A stretch of DNA of 9,010 nt. Source: JBGTCY01 sp041748615 (GTDB lineage: Bacteria > Bacteroidota > Bacteroidia > Chitinophagales > CAIOSU01). Below are positions 4,683-9,010 of this stretch, in pieces. Position 1 is the first letter of the stretch. Each line of letters starts with the position of its first letter. Made by a program: the position numbers and the translations under genes. The stretch spans positions 1-9,010 of the forward strand of contig JBGTCY010000252.1 of the NCBI GenBank assembly GCA_041748615.1, read 5' to 3'. The notes under the pieces were generated by a model that ran no database searches, was not told the origin of the DNA, and was given only the letters and a program-made list of their open reading frames with translations.

Positions 4683-6572
4683 GTGAAATCATACTCCGGA
4701 ATTTTACTTTTTAATCTCATCGTGTTCCTCTTGCTGTGGAGTAGAATCCATGCGCAGGATAATGACAGCATCCGGCTGAAAAAGTATCAGAAAGTGATTT
4801 ACCCGGACACCTCTATCATTGTTAAATCAGACATCACGATTCCATACGATGCCGACATTGTGAAAGTGAAACAGAGAAGACTGGCAAGGTTTTATCATCA
4901 TTACATGTTCTCCGATCCGCAGGACAGTGATGTTCTCAAACGCCCCGGAACGCCTAATCACTGGTCGGGTAAAGTCGTTGGTGAAATCAGGATAAAAAAA
5001 TTGGAGCCTTTTGGCACAACCATTGCCGACAGTTCTCAATCGCTGGTGGACTGGTTCATCAATGCCGGTAACACCATCCATATAACCACGCGGGACAAAA
5101 TCATTTTCAATAACCTGCTCTTTAATCATGGTGACCGGCTTACCCGCAATACATTGGAGGAAAGCGAGCGTATTCTCAGAAGACTGCCTTTTATTCTTGA
5201 CGCGCACGTGTATGGCGTATCGCGCCCCTCCGCGCCCGATACGGTTGATATTTATGTAATCACCAAAGATGTGTTTTCGTATTCCGTCAACCTCAATATC
5301 ACAAATTATGATGCGGTACATTTCGCAATGGAAAACACAAATATGTTCGGGTTAGGACAAAGGTTTTACAACAACTTCATTTTTGACGCCAACCGCAGGA
5401 TTGGTTATGAAGGGAAATACACGGTTTATAACCTGTATGGCACTTATCTGGAAGGCGCTCTCAGCATGGCATTTACGGAAGATAGTCTGCTCGCGGGTAT
5501 CAGCAATGAGCGTGAATTCATATCGCCCGAAATCAGGAATGCCGGAGGTCTGAGTTACCATTATCGCATCAGGCGCTACTATTCGCGCTTTGATGAAAAC
5601 CGCTCAAGAACTGAAGTCGCTGACAACCATCTTGACGGATGGTACGGGCGTAATTTTCCGCTCTCCACGCGCGACACCGTTTTGCTTGGTCGCCTTAATT
5701 ATGTTGCTTCGGGAAGGATTTCATCCACGTGGTTTACCCAGCGGCCGTTTGCCAGCGCTGATACCAATCTCGCTTTTCAAAACAATACGCTCTTTTTAGT
5801 CAATACCGGCATCTCGCGTTCTGCGTTCGCAAAAGACATTCTTGTTACAAATTTTGGAGTGGTTGAAGATATTCCAATCGGCTTGTTGACGGATGTCACG
5901 CTCGGTTATGCGATAGGGGAGTTCGTCAGCAGGTTTTACAGCGGCATGCGCCTGAGTTTCGGCACTTTCACAGCTCAGGGGTATTTTTTCAATACCTTAG
6001 AAATCGGCAGTTTTTTCAGAAATAAAAAAGCGGAAGACGGTGCGTTGCGCATATCAAGTACTTACATTTCAAAGATTTTCGCGCGCAAAAAACTTTTTAA
6101 AGGACGGATTCTTCTGCGCACATTATATGTCAGAGGCATCAACCGCACTAACGCGGACGACAGGATTGACCTCTTTGATGTAGAAGCCCTGCGCGGTTTG
6201 GAATCCGAATTGCTCTTTGGAAACACTGCTCTGGCGGGCGGAGCGACTCTTTCCATGTTTACACCGTGGTATCTCCTCGGTTTCCGAGTGGGACTGTTCG
6301 CCCTTGCCGACCTCACCTATTTTAGCAAGCAGGGTAATTTTATTTTTTCCGGTCGCCCCCACTGGGGATTAAGCAGCGGCATCCGGCTTAACAATCAAAG
6401 TTTCATTTTCGGCAATATTGATTTCAGCGTCTCTGTCTATCCCGCACCGCCCGCGGGAGCGAATCTCTTTAAAATCAATTTTGCGCTGAATCCAATTTTT
6501 CCTTTCCTCGATTTCAACGGCAAAAAACCAAGCACCATTCAATACGGACAAACGAACAAATTGTATTATTGA
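4683..6572 (+). CDS. Omp85/BamA-like outer-membrane barrel protein with one recognisable POTRA domain
   Basis: A 629-residue exported protein. Residues 1-24 form a signal peptide (hydrophobic 7-19, IHA before Q25). About 70 charged residues precede a POTRA-like domain at roughly 97-197: GKVVGEIRIKKLEPFG, an insertion, then GDRLTRNTLEESERILRRLP (150-169), LDAHVYGV (172-179) and DTVDIYVITKDVFSYS (186-201), the usual strand-helix-helix-strand-strand order. From about residue 200 the chain is rich in alternating strands ending in aromatic residues, as in a 16-strand Omp85 barrel; MFGLGQRF (221-228) matches the first-strand motif. LRGLESELLFGN (503-514) occupies the place of the VRGF/Y loop-6 motif, with R504 as the expected conserved arginine. 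Such proteins insert or export other proteins at the outer membrane; BamA usually has five POTRA domains, so this is a shorter relative whose substrate is unknown. The start is GTG, the only suitable codon between an in-frame TAG upstream and the signal peptide. No partner gene is adjacent except the membrane protein upstream. Confidence 0.85.
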   Translation: MKSYSGILLFNLIVFLLLWSRIHAQDNDSIRLKKYQKVIYPDTSIIVKSDITIPYDADIVKVKQRRLARFYHHYMFSDPQDSDVLKRPGTPNHWSGKVVGEIRIKKLEPFGTTIADSSQSLVDWFINAGNTIHITTRDKIIFNNLLFNHGDRLTRNTLEESERILRRLPFILDAHVYGVSRPSAPDTVDIYVITKDVFSYSVNLNITNYDAVHFAMENTNMFGLGQRFYNNFIFDANRRIGYEGKYTVYNLYGTYLEGALSMAFTEDSLLAGISNEREFISPEIRNAGGLSYHYRIRRYYSRFDENRSRTEVADNHLDGWYGRNFPLSTRDTVLLGRLNYVASGRISSTWFTQRPFASADTNLAFQNNTLFLVNTGISRSAFAKDILVTNFGVVEDIPIGLLTDVTLGYAIGEFVSRFYSGMRLSFGTFTAQGYFFNTLEIGSFFRNKKAEDGALRISSTYISKIFARKKLFKGRILLRTLYVRGINRTNADDRIDLFDVEALRGLESELLFGNTALAGGATLSMFTPWYLLGFRVGLFALADLTYFSKQGNFIFSGRPHWGLSSGIRLNNQSFIFGNIDFSVSVYPAPPAGANLFKINFALNPIFPFLDFNGKKPSTIQYGQTNKLYY

Positions 6573-6681
6573 TTGAAAATATTGCTGGAGGCAGAGGCAA
6601 CATTTATTCGTCAGAGGGGAGGCGGAGTTATACTGAAACAACTCAGGTTTTCGAATAATTAAACGTAAAACATTATATATA

Positions 6682-7095
6682 TTACAATTTTATCATTTTC
6701 ACAAACTCGTCAGGAGTATAAACAGGCAAGCGGCTGTGACGAAAATCGCGTTTATTACGCGTGATAATGGCTTCCATACCGGGTTCTGATAAAGCTGTAA
6801 AGTGCTGAATTGCGTCTTCAAAATCAGAAAATCGGCTGTTGAGGGCATCCAAAACATTTTGCTTCGAGGTGGGCAGCAACTGATGCATCGAAACTAAATC
6901 GCTTAACATGGATTTCATTTGTTCTTTAGAAATACCGCCTTTTACAAAATAATCGAAATCCATTATTGTTTTAAGCGAAACACAGAGCGTTATTGATTCC
7001 TGCTGGACTGCCTGAAAGAACTGCGCGGAAGGCTTATGTCTGGCAAAAACCACATCGAGAAAAACATTGGTATCCACGAAAACCTTGCGACTCAT
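6682..7095 (-). CDS. PIN-domain ribonuclease toxin, VapC-like
   Basis: A 137-residue PIN-domain protein, the normal size for a type II toxin of the VapC kind, which cleaves RNA with Mg2+ or Mn2+ held by acidic residues. Visible features are FVDTNVFLDVV (6-16) with D8, a central SLKTIMDFDYF (40-50) where an acidic residue is expected (D46 or D48 in place of the more usual Glu), FSDFEDAIQ (89-97) with D91 and D94, and IITRNKRDF (110-118) with D117, followed by LPVYTPDEFV (123-132), a common PIN C-terminus. The whole active-site set is intact. Its ATG overlaps the antitoxin stop in ATGA, so the two are translationally coupled. The target RNA cannot be inferred. The gene converges on the barrel gene across a 109-bp gap with no clear terminator. 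Confidence 0.9.
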   Translation of the reverse strand: MSRKVFVDTNVFLDVVFARHKPSAQFFQAVQQESITLCVSLKTIMDFDYFVKGGISKEQMKSMLSDLVSMHQLLPTSKQNVLDALNSRFSDFEDAIQHFTALSEPGMEAIITRNKRDFRHSRLPVYTPDEFVKMIKL

Positions 7096-7331
7096 TTCAA
7101 ATGTTTTTTTGCGATGCTGGAAATGCGAACGTCTTTGTCGCTCTTTTTAAGTACAGCGTTTAAATCACCTGCGCCTGCCCATTTATCCACCCAATTTTTT
7201 ACATCTTGCTCATTGACCGAGTCAAGATAATTTTCGATGAGGTTGGAAATGCTGGTGTTTTGCCTGCGGGCTAACCGTCTTGCTTTCATGATTTTCTTTT
7301 TATCAATGGTAAGTGTCAGCTTGGTTTTCAT
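7092..7331 (-). CDS. Antitoxin, DUF6364-like ribbon-helix-helix protein
   Basis: A 79-residue basic protein. KTKLTLTIDKKKIMKARRLA followed by RRQNTSISNLIENYLDSV is the strand-helix-helix pattern of the DUF6364 antitoxins, with the short N-terminal strand expected to contact DNA. The remaining 35 residues are charged and would wrap the toxin. It precedes the PIN toxin gene and overlaps it by 4 bp (ATGA), the classic antitoxin-first order. It should neutralise the nuclease and repress its own promoter. An in-frame GTG directly before this ATG (7334) would add one residue; ATG is preferred. No Shine-Dalgarno sequence is seen. Confidence 0.85.
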   Translation of the reverse strand: MKTKLTLTIDKKKIMKARRLARRQNTSISNLIENYLDSVNEQDVKNWVDKWAGAGDLNAVLKKSDKDVRISSIAKKHLK

Positions 7332-7334
7332 CAC

Positions 7335-7361
7335 ACACGTGTTTAGTTGTAAAGATACGTG
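7335..7361 (-). promoter_or_regulatory. Candidate promoter and paired operator of the toxin-antitoxin operon
   Basis: ACACGTGT (7335-7342) is a perfect palindrome directly upstream of the antitoxin start. ACGTG recurs exactly 20 bp away (7337-7341 and 7357-7361), about two helical turns. Between them, overlapping the second copy, the minus strand reads TATCTTTA (7350-7357), seven of eight matches to the -7 consensus TAnnTTTG. Two like sites on one DNA face around a promoter box fit autorepression by a ribbon-helix-helix antitoxin. There is no clear -33 TTG. Motifs are visible; function is inferred. Confidence 0.4.
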
Positions 7362-7388
7362 CTTTGGTTGAAAACTTTAATGATCACC

Positions 7389-7447
7389 ATCCGGCAATCC
7401 GGCAATGAAATGATTTCATTTCAAATGGATTCAGCCGAAATGGATTC
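7389..7447. repeat. Cluster of short tandem and palindromic repeats
   Basis: Three small patterns lie side by side: ATCCGGCA twice in tandem (7389-7404), the palindrome TGAAAT-G-ATTTCA (7406-7418), and AAATGGATTC twice with a 15-bp period (7423-7432, 7438-7447). The last would read as MDS twice in one frame. They may be slippage products or remnants of a larger repeat. Confidence 0.5.
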
Positions 7448-7830
7448 GCCTAAAGATGATAATGAACTCCTGACGAGCGCGCTACTAATGCGACACGATG
7501 AAGAAGCGAGATACGAAGCGCCACGAAACTTTCCAATTTTAATTTATATTTCTGGAGTCAGAAAAATATTTCATGACGGGAAATCATGCAAACTTGCGCT
7601 ATGCGGATAAAATTTTGCCGGAGACAGTCAAATTATTCACGCTTGGGATGCGAAGTGTAATTGAACAGAACCTTTGCTATTCAATGCCTGATTACAAATG
7701 AGTTCCGGTATCGGGGATTTGGTGTTGATAAATGAAATAGTAAACTCATTTTTATTCTCATTATAATTGCCACATCTATTCATATAGGTATATCATTATT
7801 TGTTTTTTTAACTTCAAAAATTTCAGCATC

Positions 7831-9010
7831 ATGAAAAGAATTAAATTGATTACGGGTTTATTGTTTTGCCTTATGGCTGTTGCCCAAAACGGGTTTTCAC
7901 AAGTAACAATCACGCAAAGCAATTTTCCAAGGCAGGTTGGTTTTATTGATAGTATCTATTCCGCGCTGAACCCCCAAACCTATTCATTGCCAAGTGAAGG
8001 AGCAAATCAACAATGGGACTATTCCAATATCGGGGCTTCAAACTTGATTCAAACTGAATACATTGATGCTTCTTCTGATACAAATTTCACCAATGCATTT
8101 AATAAAAGAGGGATATCACTCACTTTTCAGGGCTTTCCAATTGAAGGATTTGAATATGAGGCATTAGATGCTAACGGATGGGGACCAATCGGCATCCATA
8201 CCAATGCAGCCGCTTATTCCATCACTTCTATTAGTGGAGGGGCAGGTGATTCATTATACTTCCCTGAAAACATAGATGTTTATACAGGAAGCACAAATTC
8301 TTTGGAATTTCCTGCTACTTACCAAACCAATTGGACAGGCACTCGTTACGAGACTACCCCATTTGAACTTACTGTAGCAGGTTTCTCGCTGCAAAACAGT
8401 CCGGGAGAAAGAGTGAGGACTGTTACCGATTCAAGAGAGATTGTGGGGTATGGGAAATTAATGATACCCGATGACAACGGAAACCCGTCTGATGAGTTGG
8501 ATGTGTTGTTAATAAAATCAGAAATTACGATAGTTGATTCTTTCTTTTTAATGGGGAATCCCGCTCCCGCTCCGCTTTTAGGGGCATTTAGTTTAACCCA
8601 GGGCAGCATTTCAAACAGTGAAGCATATCTTTTTTACATGCCGGATTATGGAAATCCTGTGATGAGAATTGCTGTAAATAGTTCAGGAACAAGCCCATCA
8701 TCGGTAGCTTATCGCCCGGATGCCGCAAGAATAACCACAACCTCTGTAAGGGGACCGGGCTTTGCCAATGAACTTGAAATATTTCCTAATCCCGTAAATG
8801 CAGGGCAATCAATGATGATTTACTTCAACGAAGTAATTGAAAATGCGGAAATTTCCCTGACGGATATTACCGGACGTACCATGCATCGCGAAAGGATTGA
8901 CGCTCTATTCGGGTTCACAAGATTCGAGACTCCTGCCGTTGTGCCCGGTATTTATGTTTTGAATGTGAATACTCAATATGGCGCATTGATAAAGCATTCG
9001 CGAGTAGTGA
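7831..9010 (+). CDS. Secreted protein with T9SS C-terminal sorting domain (3' end beyond the window)
   Basis: An open frame of 393 codons runs from ATG 7831 to the right edge without a stop. Residues 1-24 are a Sec signal peptide (MKRIK, a hydrophobic stretch, then GFSQ). The body (about 25-300) is rich in Gly, Ser, Thr, Asn and aromatic residues, lacks cysteine, and appears beta-rich; it has no catalytic motif that I recognise. Residues 314-393 are a type A sorting domain: ELEIFPNPVNAG (314-325), then strands including ISLTDITGRTMHRE and PGIYVLNVN, ending near KHSRVV, where these domains usually stop within a few residues. Such proteins cross the outer membrane by the Por/T9SS machinery, lose the domain and are released or attached to surface A-LPS. 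The start follows an A/T-rich leader without a Shine-Dalgarno sequence, as is usual in Bacteroidota. Its function is unknown; an adhesive, structural or carbohydrate-related role would be a guess. Confidence 0.88.
   Translation, partial: MKRIKLITGLLFCLMAVAQNGFSQVTITQSNFPRQVGFIDSIYSALNPQTYSLPSEGANQQWDYSNIGASNLIQTEYIDASSDTNFTNAFNKRGISLTFQGFPIEGFEYEALDANGWGPIGIHTNAAAYSITSISGGAGDSLYFPENIDVYTGSTNSLEFPATYQTNWTGTRYETTPFELTVAGFSLQNSPGERVRTVTDSREIVGYGKLMIPDDNGNPSDELDVLLIKSEITIVDSFFLMGNPAPAPLLGAFSLTQGSISNSEAYLFYMPDYGNPVMRIAVNSSGTSPSSVAYRPDAARITTTSVRGPGFANELEIFPNPVNAGQSMMIYFNEVIENAEISLTDITGRTMHRERIDALFGFTRFETPAVVPGIYVLNVNTQYGALIKHSRVV

Larger units (their letters stand above)
7332..7830. other. Intergenic region with no convincing gene
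   Basis: About 500 bp separate the divergent antitoxin and T9SS cargo genes. Besides the operator-like sites and short repeats listed separately, positions 7448-7740 are less A/T-rich than the last 90 bp and look like the remnant of something once coding or repeated, but both strands are broken by stops and I recognise no product. A 76-codon open frame from ATG 7380 encodes no familiar motif. From 7741 to 7830 the sequence is A/T-rich and presumably holds the promoter of the following gene, though no site matches the consensus well. Confidence 0.6.

Noticed and set aside
4827..5321. Minus-strand open frame of 164 codons
   Set aside because: It is antisense to the signal-peptide-distal and POTRA part of the barrel gene and shows no domain or start context of its own.
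6573..6681. Terminator between the convergent barrel and PIN genes
   Set aside because: I found only a 4-bp pairing (TTGC/GCAA) and A/T-rich stretches, not a stem good enough to call.
7359..7610. Plus-strand frame of 83 codons upstream of the T9SS gene
   Set aside because: Its start overlaps the antitoxin promoter region, it contains the short repeats, and it encodes no familiar motif. A real small gene cannot be excluded but is not supported.
8346..8609. Minus-strand open frame of 87 codons
   Set aside because: It is antisense to the T9SS cargo gene, whose frame is continuous from the signal peptide to the sorting domain.

Overview
This window reads as a chromosomal segment of a Bacteroidota bacterium. 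The evidence is a type IX secretion (T9SS) C-terminal sorting domain on the last protein, leaders that are A/T-rich and mostly lack a Shine-Dalgarno sequence, two promoter-like sites close to the Bacteroidota consensus (TTG near -33, TAnnTTTG near -7), lipoprotein and outer-membrane proteins of types common in that phylum, and several short palindromic repeats between genes. No rRNA, tRNA, CRISPR array, transposase or phage gene was seen.

Layout. Positions 1-1581 (minus strand) hold a probable three-gene transcription unit. In transcription order these are an uncharacterised lipoprotein, a CobB/SIRT5-type sirtuin, and a NUDIX hydrolase of the ADP-ribose pyrophosphatase kind that runs off the left edge. 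The sirtuin and NUDIX genes overlap by 14 bp. Sirtuins produce O-acyl-ADP-ribose and some NUDIX enzymes cleave ADP-ribose derivatives, so the pair could form a small NAD-metabolite module. That link is inferred.

Positions 1582-2009 contain no gene but a dense run of inverted repeats, including a 99-bp element that can fold into a three-way junction. Positions 2010-3224 (minus) hold rocD, ornithine aminotransferase, with every key active-site residue visible. Between rocD and the next gene, which are divergent, lies an 86-bp nested inverted repeat with possible 4-bp target duplications, resembling a small non-autonomous mobile element.

Positions 3468-6572 (plus) encode a multi-pass inner-membrane protein with HTTM/DoxX-like features and, after a 90-bp gap holding a near-perfect 32-bp dyad, an Omp85/BamA-like outer-membrane barrel with one recognisable POTRA domain. 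Positions 6682-7331 (minus) are a compact toxin-antitoxin pair: a DUF6364-like antitoxin gene overlapping a PIN-domain toxin gene by 4 bp. About 500 bp with short repeats but no convincing gene follow. The window ends inside a secreted T9SS cargo protein (from 7831, plus) that is cut off within, and probably close to the end of, its sorting domain.

Most of the genes are familiar. The features most worth following up are the sirtuin-NUDIX-lipoprotein unit, the folded intergenic repeats, and the two unnamed envelope proteins.
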